DNA from: an uncultured Prevotellaceae bacterium
Lineage (GTDB): Bacteria > Bacteroidota > Bacteroidia > Bacteroidales > Bacteroidaceae
Length of the DNA stretch: 45,806 nucleotides
Assembly: GCA_947168045.1 (NCBI GenBank)
Contig: CAMVKN010000024.1
Location: 1-45,806, forward strand
Direction: 5' to 3'
Position numbers and translations under genes: made by a program. This document shows positions 24,541 to 31,978 of this stretch, piece by piece. A model generated the notes under the pieces. That model ran no database searches and was not told where the DNA came from. It saw nothing but the letters and a program-made list of their open reading frames with translations. How positions within the stretch are numbered: position 1 is the stretch's first letter; every line of letters starts with the position of its first letter.

Positions 24541-26025
24541 TTATTGTTGTTGATTATTCTGTTGTTGCAAGCGACGCCTGAGATGTTTCTTCGACTCTAT
24601 CTTTGGAATCTTTATCTCCGTGTCGGGCACCAGCTCGGTGCGGGCATCGATGCCGTTGAACACCTCGATATAGCAAGCCAGCTCTACGGCGCCGAACACT
24701 CGTTTTGAAATACGTGCGACATTATCGCCAGCCTTCACCTTCTCCATGCGGTCCAGGCCGGTGATGTAGTAGAAGCCATTGCGCAGACGCGCGTCCATGG
24801 CGTTATATTTCTCCCAGATGGGTTCCTCAGTAGTGGGTGCCGTCGACTGGGGCGCCGGGACTACGGCCTGTTCAGGCTTCTGCTCGTTGGCAGGCTCTGA
24901 CACCTCGGGCTCACTGACCTCTACCTGAGTCACCTCCAGTTGTGGCTCAGCGGGTTCCTCAGTGGGTGCCTTTATCACTTCAGCCGGTCGTGTCACCGTC
25001 TGCTCGGCCACTGTTTCCGTTGGAGTGCTACTGCCAAAGACATTGCGTCCTACCAGGTAACCTACGCCGCCACCCACCAGCAGTGTCAGCAACAGTATCG
25101 CAACAGCAAGCACCGGATTGATGCGACGACGTGTTCTAGGTTCCTCATATTCTTCATCGTCATACGATGGCTCGTCAGTGTATGACTGTTCATCCGTAGA
25201 TGCCAACGGGCTCGCTGCCGGAGCCTCTGTTTCTTGGACAGGCTCCACGATGACGGGTTCTTCCACTTCTTCAACGACGGGTTCCTTCTCTTGGACAGGC
25301 TCCACGATGACAGGTTCTTCCACTTCTTCAACGACGGGCTCCTCCTCTTGAACAGGCTCCACGATGACAGGTGCTTCCTCTTCTTCGACGACGGGTTCCA
25401 TCTTTTGAACAGGCTCCACAATGACGGGTTCTTCCACTTCTTCAATGACGGGAGCTTCCACTTCTTCAACGACGGGTTCCTCCTCGTGAACAGGCTCCTC
25501 GATGACGGGCGTTTCCTCTTCAACAACGACGGGTTCCTCCTCTTGAACAGGCTCCTCGATGACGGGAGCTTCCTCTTCAACGACGGGTTTTACCTTCTGT
25601 ACCACCTTCACGATGGGCTTTTCAACTTCAGGGGCAGGAGTACTCTCATCACCATTATCGATGTCCATCTCCTCTTCTTCATCATCCAGTTCACTGAACG
25701 ACACCCCCTCATTGAGCAATACCGTCTCAAACAGCGCGAAAGGTTTGTTCACCAGTTCCTTCAGCGAGGTCTCTGGCAGGAAGGTGAGCTTCGAGTGTCC
25801 GTCAATGAGCACTTCCTCACCGGTGTTCACATTCACACTTTTGCGGGCTTCCACATCTACTATCTTAAAGGTGCCAAGGCCCCTGACCTTCACCATGCGG
25901 TCTTTCTCCAACCCCTGATGGATGACATCCACCACCGAATTGACAAAACGCTGAGCAGCACGGCGGTCTACGCCATGTTTCTCAGCCAGCACAGCCGACA
26001 GCTCACCTAAATAAATCTTAGCCAT
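24541..26025 (-). CDS. Membrane-anchored HU-LysM protein
   Basis: 494 aa from the ATG at 26025, which has an AGGAGG at good distance; the ATG at 26031 is too close to it. Residues 1-100 form an HU/DNABII domain (KIYLGELSAVLAEKHGVDRR..., DRMVKVRGLGTFKIVDVEARKSV, then KLTFLPETSLKELVN). A 170-residue acidic linker follows, built from E-E-P-V-(I/V)-E/V-E repeats. Then a basic stretch (RTRRR, ~297-301), one transmembrane helix (~305-327) and, on the far side, Pro/Glu/Thr-rich sequence and a LysM-like domain (~428-476, VKAGDNVARISKRVFG...PDTEIKIPKI). The positive-inside rule puts HU in the cytoplasm and LysM in the periplasm. Overlaps the end of the preceding small HU gene. Confidence 0.85.
   Translation of the reverse strand: MAKIYLGELSAVLAEKHGVDRRAAQRFVNSVVDVIHQGLEKDRMVKVRGLGTFKIVDVEARKSVNVNTGEEVLIDGHSKLTFLPETSLKELVNKPFALFETVLLNEGVSFSELDDEEEEMDIDNGDESTPAPEVEKPIVKVVQKVKPVVEEEAPVIEEPVQEEEPVVVEEETPVIEEPVHEEEPVVEEVEAPVIEEVEEPVIVEPVQKMEPVVEEEEAPVIVEPVQEEEPVVEEVEEPVIVEPVQEKEPVVEEVEEPVIVEPVQETEAPAASPLASTDEQSYTDEPSYDDEEYEEPRTRRRINPVLAVAILLLTLLVGGGVGYLVGRNVFGSSTPTETVAEQTVTRPAEVIKAPTEEPAEPQLEVTQVEVSEPEVSEPANEQKPEQAVVPAPQSTAPTTEEPIWEKYNAMDARLRNGFYYITGLDRMEKVKAGDNVARISKRVFGAVELACYIEVFNGIDARTELVPDTEIKIPKIESKKHLRRRLQQQNNQQQ
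25240..25580. repeat. Degenerate coding repeat of the acidic linker
   Basis: Reiterated 42-60-nt units made of gacgggttc, ttcttc and aacaggctcc words encode the E-E-P-V-V-E-E / V-E-P-V-Q-E repeats of the HU-LysM protein. Copies differ by whole words, so linker length probably varies between strains. Confidence 0.8.
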
Positions 26026-26311
26026 TGCCATCCCCTCCTTTCTTTATCTTCTCCTTGGTCTGCATCGTAGGCCTGAAGGCCAGCGTCAGTTTGGGTGGCA
26101 CCAGCATGTGTTGCTTGGTAGCTGGGTTGACAAAGACACGCTCCATTTTTTTCTTCACTTCGAAATAGCCGAAGTTAGGAAGCTGCACGGCGTTGCCCTC
26201 CTGAAAATTCTCAGCCATGGCCCCCAAGAGCGTGTTCATCCAACGCTGGGCATCAGCGCTCGTCATTTTGTTTCTCTGAGCCAACTCAGTTATAAACTCC
26301 TTGTTATTCAT
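26018..26311 (-). CDS. HU-family DNA-binding protein
   Basis: 97 aa from ATG 26311 (MNNKEFITELAQRN); an ATG at 26335 would overlap rimO and add eight residues unlike HU. Typical HU: helices (KMTSADAQRWMNTLLGAMAENFQEG), then VQLPNFGYFEVKKKMERVFVNPATKQHMLVPPKLTLAFRPT. The N-P-A-T-K DNA-intercalating arm tip is present. Five nucleotides after rimO and overlapping the HU-LysM gene, so the two HU proteins are made together and could form heterodimers. Confidence 0.88.
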   Translation of the reverse strand: MNNKEFITELAQRNKMTSADAQRWMNTLLGAMAENFQEGNAVQLPNFGYFEVKKKMERVFVNPATKQHMLVPPKLTLAFRPTMQTKEKIKKGGDGNG

Positions 26312-26315
26312 CGTT

Positions 26316-27692
26316 TTATGATATGATTTCTCCATAAAGGTCGAACTCTTCGGCCCCCGTCATTCTCACCTTGTATATTTCTCCTTCCTTGACATCCTGG
26401 CCGCTACAAGGTATCAGCACCTCAGGATCGACCTCAGGCGAGCTGTACTCTGTGCGCCCGACATAGTAGTCGCCCTCGCGCCGGTCGATGATGACGTCCA
26501 TGAGCTGACCCACTTTCTTTTCAGCCATGTCGGCACTGATGCGCTGCTGCAGCCTCATCAGTCTCGACAGGCGCTGCTCCTTCACCTCCTGGGGCACGTC
26601 GTCCTCATAGTGGCTGGCAGCATAGGTGCCGTCTTCCTCGCTATAGGCAAAGGCGCCCATGCGCTCAAAGCGCGCAGAACGCGTAAAGTCAAGCAGTTGT
26701 TCAAAGTCTTCTTCCGTCTCGCCGGGGAAGCCCACCATCAGCGTCGTCCTGAGATGGATGCCCGGCACCTCACGCCTCACCCGGTCAATGAAGTCGAGGG
26801 TTTCCTGGCGGGTGATGTGCCTGCGCATGCGACTCAGCATGTGGTCGCTGATGTGCTGCAGTGCCACGTCAAGATATTTGCACACGTTCTGCTTCTCGCG
26901 CATCACGCGCAGCAGGTCCCAGGGGAAATGTGTGGGATAGGCGTAGTGGAGCCTAATCCACCTGACACCGTCCACGTCGGCCATCTGCTCTATCAGCTGG
27001 GCTATGCGCTGCTCGCCATAGAGGTCCATGCCATAATAGGTCAGCTCTTGTGCGATGACCTGCAGCTCCTTCACACCCTGGCTCACCAACCAGCGCACCT
27101 CGTCGAGGATGTCCTCCATCGGACGACTCTTGTGGTGCCCGGTCATCAGCGGGATGGCACAGTAGGCGCAATGGCGGTCGCACCCCTCGCTAATCTTCAG
27201 GTAGGCATAGTGACTGGGGGTGGTGAGGTGTCTTTGGTTGAGAGTTGAACGCTGGGTGCTGTGTGTCAAATCCTCCAGCAGCTGCTCATAGTTAAACTTC
27301 CCATACCATCCGTCCACCTCGGGAATCTCTGCTTCAAGGTCAGCAAGATAACGTTCTGACAAACAGCCCATCACATAGAGCTGCTTCAACTTTCCCTCTG
27401 CCTTCCGCTGCACCATCTCCAAGATGGTGTTGATGCTCTCCTCCTTGGCATCGGCAATGAATCCGCAGGTGTTCACCACGGCAATCTCGCCCTGGGGGTC
27501 GTCACTGTCATGCGTGACGTGAAAGCCGTGAGTCTCAAAGAGTCCCATCAGCTTCTCTGAGTCCACCAGATTCTTAGAGCAACCGAGCGAGAAGAAGTCA
27601 ACCGTAGTAGATTTGAGATTTGAGACTTGAGATTTGAGATTTGTATTCACCTCAAACCTTCTCTGTTCTGACTGATTTGTCTGTTTTTGCAT
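26316..27692 (-). CDS. rimO: Ribosomal protein S12 methylthiotransferase
   Basis: 458 aa. UPF0004 domain with three cluster cysteines (Cys38 in SLGCSKNLVDSE, Cys76 in NTCGF, Cys110 in VMGCL). Radical-SAM Cys171-x3-Cys175-x2-Cys178 (EGCDRHCAYCAIP). C-terminal TRAM domain (KVGQLMDVIIDRREGDYYVGRTEYSSPEVDPEVLI). SLGCSKNLVDSE and DPEVLI favour RimO over MiaB. The N-terminal ~30 residues include NTNLKSQVSNLKS from a short tandem repeat, and residues 143-155 (HSTQRSTLNQRH) look like a second repeat-derived insertion. Between ftsY and the small HU gene. Confidence 0.93.
   Translation of the reverse strand: MQKQTNQSEQRRFEVNTNLKSQVSNLKSTTVDFFSLGCSKNLVDSEKLMGLFETHGFHVTHDSDDPQGEIAVVNTCGFIADAKEESINTILEMVQRKAEGKLKQLYVMGCLSERYLADLEAEIPEVDGWYGKFNYEQLLEDLTHSTQRSTLNQRHLTTPSHYAYLKISEGCDRHCAYCAIPLMTGHHKSRPMEDILDEVRWLVSQGVKELQVIAQELTYYGMDLYGEQRIAQLIEQMADVDGVRWIRLHYAYPTHFPWDLLRVMREKQNVCKYLDVALQHISDHMLSRMRRHITRQETLDFIDRVRREVPGIHLRTTLMVGFPGETEEDFEQLLDFTRSARFERMGAFAYSEEDGTYAASHYEDDVPQEVKEQRLSRLMRLQQRISADMAEKKVGQLMDVIIDRREGDYYVGRTEYSSPEVDPEVLIPCSGQDVKEGEIYKVRMTGAEEFDLYGEIIS
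27610..27643. repeat. Short tandem repeat in the rimO N-terminus
   Basis: gatttgaga(c/t)ttga words repeated over 34 nt, translated as part of rimO residues ~17-28. An ATG downstream of it is not obvious, so the repeat is probably translated. Confidence 0.8.
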
Positions 27693-27701
27693 AACTATAA
27701 T

Positions 27702-27736
27702 TAAATCTCAAACCTCAATTCTCAATTCTCAAATCA
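27702..27736. repeat. Short tandem repeat in the ftsY-rimO gap
   Basis: ctcaattctcaa words from 27702 into the ftsY stop codon; same family as the repeat in the rimO N-terminus. Confidence 0.75.
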
Positions 27737-28687
27737 CCCTTCAAACAATGAGTTCACGAACTCCCGGCGGTCGAAGAGCTGGAGGTCCTCCATGCCTTCG
27801 CCCAGTCCGATATATTTCACGGGCACCTTCAGCTGGTCACTGATGCCAATGACGACGCCACCCTTTGCCGTGCCGTCCAGCTTCGTGATGGCCAGGCTCG
27901 TAATCTGTGTCACGGCGGCAAACTGGCGTGCCTGCTCAAAGGCATTCTGTCCTGTCGAGCCGTCCAGCACCAGCATCACCTCGTCGGGTGCCTCGGGCAG
28001 CACCTTCTTCATCACGTCCTTGATTTTCTTCAGCTCGTTCATCAGTCCCACCTTGTTGTGCAGACGCCCAGCGGTGTCAATGAGCACCACGTCGGCGCCG
28101 TTGGCCTTGGCACTCTGCAACGTGTCGAAAGCCACCGAGGCGGGGTCGCTACCCATCTGCTGCTTCACCACGGGCACGCCCACGCGCTCGCCCCAGATGC
28201 AAATCTGCTCCACGGCGGCAGCACGGAAGGTGTCGGCAGCACCCAGATAGACCTTCTTGCCTGCCTGCTTGAACTGCCACGCCAGCTTGCCTATCGTCGT
28301 GGTCTTGCCCACGCCGTTGACGCCCACCACCAGGATGACGTATGGCTTGTGGTCCTGCGGCAGGTCCCAGTCGCCATTGTCGGCAGTGTTGTTCTCGGCC
28401 AGCAGCGCTGCTATCTCGTCACGCAAGATGCCATTCAGCTCGCTCGTGCTGACATACTTGTCACGGGCCACGCGCTCCTCAATGCGACGGATAATCTTCA
28501 GGGTCGTGTCAACGCCCACGTCGCTGGTGATGAGCACCTCCTCAAGGTTATCCAGCACGTCGTCGTCGACCTTCGACTTTCCGGCCACGGCACGGGCCAG
28601 CTTGCCGAACACCGACGTCTTGGTTTTTTCAAGTCCCTTGTCCAGCGTCTCCTTCTTCTTCTTACCGAAAAATCCAAATAATCCCAT
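27734..28687 (-). CDS. ftsY: Signal recognition particle receptor
   Basis: 317 aa. SRP GTPase that docks ribosome-SRP complexes at the membrane. Short basic N-terminal A region (MGLFGFFGKKKKE), N domain (~20-100), G domain with P-loop GVNGVGKTT (122-130), G3 DTAGR, G4 TKLDGTAKGG and G5 IGLGEGMEDL. Own promoter at 28720-28750. Heads the 15-kb minus-strand gene run. Confidence 0.96.
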   Translation of the reverse strand: MGLFGFFGKKKKETLDKGLEKTKTSVFGKLARAVAGKSKVDDDVLDNLEEVLITSDVGVDTTLKIIRRIEERVARDKYVSTSELNGILRDEIAALLAENNTADNGDWDLPQDHKPYVILVVGVNGVGKTTTIGKLAWQFKQAGKKVYLGAADTFRAAAVEQICIWGERVGVPVVKQQMGSDPASVAFDTLQSAKANGADVVLIDTAGRLHNKVGLMNELKKIKDVMKKVLPEAPDEVMLVLDGSTGQNAFEQARQFAAVTQITSLAITKLDGTAKGGVVIGISDQLKVPVKYIGLGEGMEDLQLFDRREFVNSLFEG

Positions 28688-28719
28688 TGCTTTTGCTTAA
28701 AATACGTATTTTGGTGATG

Positions 28720-28750
28720 CAAAATTACGAACTCTTTCGCACACGTGCAA
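28720..28750 (-). promoter_or_regulatory. Promoter of ftsY
   Basis: Minus strand: TTG (28748-28750), 20-nt spacer, TAATTTTG (28720-28727). Good candidate for the start of the ftsY-rimO-HU transcript and perhaps the Bat operon. Confidence 0.7.
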
Positions 28751-28889
28751 GCATATTATGTTTTCTTAACCGCTTTTTTACATTAGTTTACCATGAAAGC
28801 GCCCATTTCATCGAAACTTTTCGTACCATTGACTATCGTCGAAGGCACTTACGCTCGGATAAGCAAGAAGAAAAAATTATTTTTTCTTT

Positions 28890-28919
28890 TTGCTTTTCGC
28901 TCGCTTATTCGTACCTTTG
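28890..28919 (+). promoter_or_regulatory. Promoter of the HExxH-protein gene
   Basis: TTG (28890-28892), 19-nt spacer, TACCTTTG (28912-28919), 31 nt before the ATG at 28950. It excludes an upstream TTG-codon start at 28890. The stretch between this and the ftsY promoter has nothing else I recognise. Confidence 0.75.
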
Positions 28920-28949
28920 CACCCAACTAACCCCAACGACACCGTCAAC

Positions 28950-29420
28950 ATGAAGAATCCCTTCAAGATACTCTGGCTCATGCTCAAGGCCAAGCGCCCA
29001 AGCCGCATCGGCGAGATGAAGGCCACCACCGAGACCTTCTGGTTAGGCAAGAGCTACTATGCCATGATGTTCTTCGGCACCATGCTCGTTCATACCAAGG
29101 AGGAGGCAGACAAGATGGATGCCACCACGTCGGACATGGACAGCGCCAAGCGCCACGAGACCATCCACCTGCGGCAGGCGCAGTCCACGCACGACTCATG
29201 GCTCTGCTACTATGTTCTATATATATGGTACTACGTGCGCGCGTTACCGCAAAACCGCCACTTTAGGAACGCGGCCTACTATCTCAACCCCTTCGAGATG
29301 GAAGCCTACGAGCACATGTACGACACCGACTACCTGGCAAAGTGTACCAACGGTGCCAACGGCTGGCGTGTCTATGCCAAGATGAAGCCCAGCGAGCGCA
29401 GAAAACTGTCAAAAAGTTGA
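28950..29420 (+). CDS. Small HExxH-motif protein, putative zincin-like
   Basis: 156 aa. HETIH at residues 69-73 followed by LRQAQ, a hydrophobic stretch (SWLCYYVLYIWYYVRAL, ~83-99) and then NPFEMEAYEHMYDTDYL with Glu116/Glu118 as possible third ligand. This HE-x-I-H-x-R-Q ... E-x-E-A-Y layout occurs in a family of small Bacteroidetes membrane-associated proteins of unknown function. A metalloprotease activity is possible but not shown. Start at 28950 chosen from the promoter position. Monocistronic. Confidence 0.75.
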   Translation: MKNPFKILWLMLKAKRPSRIGEMKATTETFWLGKSYYAMMFFGTMLVHTKEEADKMDATTSDMDSAKRHETIHLRQAQSTHDSWLCYYVLYIWYYVRALPQNRHFRNAAYYLNPFEMEAYEHMYDTDYLAKCTNGANGWRVYAKMKPSERRKLSKS

Positions 29421-29478
29421 TTAAAATCACTTAATGATAACAAAAAGTTACTTTTTTGCAATTTTTTCGGCTAAATTG

Positions 29479-29509
29479 TTGCGTATTTGATTTTTTTACT
29501 TTAATTTTG
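29479..29509 (+). promoter_or_regulatory. Promoter of gdhA
   Basis: TTG (29479-29481), 20-nt spacer, TAATTTTG (29502-29509), giving a leader of about 65 nt before gdhA. Confidence 0.75.
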
Positions 29510-29581
29510 CACCCGGTTTCAAGGACAGAGAACCATCACAAGCAATTAAATAGTTCAATTATTATTAAAAGGTAAAAGATT

Positions 29582-30919
29582 ATGAATGCTCAACAAGTAG
29601 TAGAAATGCTCAAGCAGCGTTTTCCCAACGAGCCGGAGTACATCCAGGCCGTCAGTCAGGTTCTTCCCACCATCGAGGAGGAGTACAACAAGCATCCTGA
29701 GTTCGAGAAGTCGAACCTCATCGAGCGTTTGTGCATCCCCGATCGCGTCATTGAGTTCCGCGTCACATGGGTCGACGACAAGGGGCAGGTGCAGACCAAC
29801 ATGGGCTACCGCATCCAGCACAACAACGCCATTGGCCCGTACAAGGGAGGACTGCGCTACCACAAGTCTGTGAACCTGGGCATCCTGAAGTTCCTCGCCT
29901 TTGAGCAGACCTTCAAGAACTCACTCACCACACTGCCCATGGGTGGTGCCAAGGGTGGCTCCGACTTCTCGCCCCGTGGCAAGAGCGACGCCGAGGTGAT
30001 GCGTTTCTGCCAGGCATTCATGAACGAGCTCTACCGCTACATCGGTCCCGACGAGGACGTGCCCGCAGGCGACATCGGCGTGGGCGGACGTGAGGTAGGC
30101 TACCTCTTCGGACAATACAAGAAGCTCACCCACCAGTTCCAGGGCGTGCTCACCGGCAAGGGCATCCCCTTCGGCGGCTCGCTCATCCGTCCCGAGGCAA
30201 CAGGCTACGGCACCGTCTACTTCCTCACCTCCATGCTGGCCACACGCGGCATTGAGCTGAAGGGAAAGAAAGTGCTCATCTCAGGTGCCGGCAACGTGGC
30301 TCAGTATGCAGCCGAGAAGTGCCTCCAGCTGGGCGCCATCCCCATGACCATGAGCGACAGCGACGGCTACATCTACGATCCCGACGGCATTGACCGTGCA
30401 AAGCTCGACTACATCATGGAACTGAAGAACGTGGAGCGCGGACGCATCAAGGAGTATGTCGAGGAATATCCCACCGCCATCTACCACGAGGGCATGCGTC
30501 CCTGGTATGAGAAGGCAGACATCGCCCTGCCGTGCGCCACACAGAACGAAATCAACGCCGAGGAGGCTCAGGCACTGGTCAACAACGGCATCATCGCCGT
30601 GGCCGAGGGTGCCAACATGCCTACCCTACCTGAGGCCATCAAGATTTTCCAGGATGCCAAGTTGCTCTACTCACCTGGTAAGGCCAGCAACGCCGGCGGC
30701 GTGTCGGTGTCGGGCCTGGAGATGTCGCAGAACTCTGAGCGTCTGAGCTGGACGGCCAAGGAGGTGGACGACTACCTGAAGCGCATCATGAACGACATTC
30801 ACGAGAACTGCGTGAAGTACGGTACTGAGAAGGATGGCTACATCAACTACGTGAAGGGTGCCAACGTGGCCGGCTTCATGAAGGTGGCCAAGGCCATGAT
30901 GGCTCAGGGACTGGTATAA
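29582..30919 (+). CDS. gdhA: NADP-type glutamate dehydrogenase
   Basis: 445 aa, the usual length for hexameric bacterial GDH. Makes glutamate from 2-oxoglutarate, ammonia and NAD(P)H. Visible: GPYKGGLRYH, catalytic Lys124 in LPMGGAKGGSDF, DVPAGDIGVGGREVGYLFGQYK, nucleotide-binding LISGAGNVAQYAAEKC, and ANMPTLPEA near the end. The length and PAGDIGVGGRE point to the NADP-type enzyme. Single gene with its own promoter and a strong terminator. Confidence 0.96.
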   Translation: MNAQQVVEMLKQRFPNEPEYIQAVSQVLPTIEEEYNKHPEFEKSNLIERLCIPDRVIEFRVTWVDDKGQVQTNMGYRIQHNNAIGPYKGGLRYHKSVNLGILKFLAFEQTFKNSLTTLPMGGAKGGSDFSPRGKSDAEVMRFCQAFMNELYRYIGPDEDVPAGDIGVGGREVGYLFGQYKKLTHQFQGVLTGKGIPFGGSLIRPEATGYGTVYFLTSMLATRGIELKGKKVLISGAGNVAQYAAEKCLQLGAIPMTMSDSDGYIYDPDGIDRAKLDYIMELKNVERGRIKEYVEEYPTAIYHEGMRPWYEKADIALPCATQNEINAEEAQALVNNGIIAVAEGANMPTLPEAIKIFQDAKLLYSPGKASNAGGVSVSGLEMSQNSERLSWTAKEVDDYLKRIMNDIHENCVKYGTEKDGYINYVKGANVAGFMKVAKAMMAQGLV

Positions 30920-30951
30920 CGCATAGTCATAACACACCAACACAAACACAA

Positions 30952-30992
30952 TCCCCCCCCCTCGGACCAGCCTGGTCTGAGGGGGGGTCTTG
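30952..30992 (+). terminator. Terminator of gdhA
   Basis: Stem of about 15 bp (C-run plus ctcggacca with tggtctgag plus G-run) followed by tcttgtt, 33 nt after the gdhA stop. Confidence 0.85.
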
Positions 30993-31067
30993 TTGCTAAC
31001 CACTAGTAATGCGTCTTAAAAAGTCGCCCTTACCGCGGATGACGGCACAGCCCGTGGCAAAAAAAGC

Positions 31068-31104
31068 AAGACCCCTCGGAACCGATGGTTCCGAGGGGCT
31101 TGTT
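31068..31104. terminator. Second GC-rich terminator between gdhA and rpmA
   Basis: cccctcggaacc (31072-31083), loop gat, ggttccgagggg (31087-31098), then cttgttgtt. Read the other way, aagaccc is followed by ttgcttttttt, so it can end the minus-strand rpmA transcript too. Its sequence resembles the gdhA terminator. The 31000-31070 spacer contains nothing else I recognise. Confidence 0.8.
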
Positions 31105-31146
31105 GTTTGGAATAAGTTGTTTGTTTGTAAGTTGTTGAGCCGGTGT

Positions 31147-31410
31147 TTATGCCTCAGCTTCAGGAATGACTGAAACGACGCTCTTGTTGTGATAGCCGCG
31201 GTGGAAGTTCACCGTGCCGTCAATCAGAGCAAACAGTGTGTCGTCCTTGCCAATGGCAACGCCATTGCCGGGGTTGTGGTGGGTGCCGCGCTGACGAACG
31301 ATGATGTTGCCAGCCTTCACCTTCTGACCACCCCAAATCTTCACTCCAAGTCGCTGGGCTGCACTCTCGCGGCCGTTCTTAGAACTACCTACACCTTTTT
31401 TATGTGCCAT
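31147..31410 (-). CDS. rpmA: Ribosomal protein L27
   Basis: 87 aa. Conserved [24 protein letters not shown] and RQRGT, then [20 protein letters not shown]. Large-subunit protein at the peptidyl-transferase centre. 15 nt after rplU in the standard L21-L27 pair. No Firmicutes-like N-terminal cleavage extension. Confidence 0.97.
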   Translation of the reverse strand: MAHKKGVGSSKNGRESAAQRLGVKIWGGQKVKAGNIIVRQRGTHHNPGNGVAIGKDDTLFALIDGTVNFHRGYHNKSVVSVIPEAEA

Positions 31411-31425
31411 AATCCTGTCCTCCTT

Positions 31426-31743
31426 TTAAGCGATAACTTGTTTGACTTCAACCTGGGTGAACTGCTCACGATGGCCATTCTTCTTGCGCGAATCCTTGCG
31501 ACGCTTCATCTTGAAGACAATCACCTTGTCGCCTTTGACCAGCGGGTTCACCACCTCTACTACTACCTTTGCGCCCTCTACGGTGGGTGCGCCTACCTTG
31601 ACAGCGCCGTCGACGTCTACGAGCAGCACTTTGTCAAACTCAACAGTCTTGCCTGCCTCCACATCCTTGATGTGGTGAACGAAGAGCTTCTTGCCCTCCT
31701 CAGCCTTGAACTGCTGACCCTGGATTTCTACAATTGCGTACAT
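31426..31743 (-). CDS. rplU: Ribosomal protein L21
   Basis: 105 aa from ATG 31743 ([22 protein letters not shown]); the open frame continues upstream but without L21-like sequence. Family features: [19 protein letters not shown] and [21 protein letters not shown]. The leader between promoter and start is about 90 nt and contains gcacgt/acgtgc-type complementarity that could fold; autoregulation is possible but unproven. Confidence 0.96.
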   Translation of the reverse strand: MYAIVEIQGQQFKAEEGKKLFVHHIKDVEAGKTVEFDKVLLVDVDGAVKVGAPTVEGAKVVVEVVNPLVKGDKVIVFKMKRRKDSRKKNGHREQFTQVEVKQVIA

Positions 31744-31835
31744 TGCTTTTATATTATTGTATTTAGGGGTTTTTCCGCGAGGCGGCGCACGTCCGTGCAC
31801 ACTTCACCCAGCCCCGACGGACTCAATTCGGGCTG

Positions 31836-31843
31836 CAAAGGTA
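31836..31843 (-). promoter_or_regulatory. -7 element of rplU-rpmA
   Basis: Minus strand TACCTTTG, about 93 nt before rplU. A CAA complement lies too close (14 nt) for a normal -33. Confidence 0.55.
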
Positions 31844-31950
31844 CACATTTTTAGTCACAACCATGTCATTACGAGCTTTTCCGTCCACTCTTTTAGCATA
31901 ATTTAACTTGTGACGGGATTCGTTTTGGTCGCTAATCAATAAATAATGTG

Positions 31951-31958
31951 TACCTTTG
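31951..31958 (+). promoter_or_regulatory. -7 element of the aminopeptidase gene
   Basis: TACCTTTG, 21 nt before the start at 31979. The nearest TTTTGG upstream (31923-31928) is slightly farther than usual. Confidence 0.65.
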
Positions 31959-31978
31959 CAACATAATTTCTTATTATT

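Noticed and set aside
25240..25580. CRISPR-like or intergenic repeat
   Set aside because: The repeats are in frame and encode the acidic linker of the HU-LysM protein.
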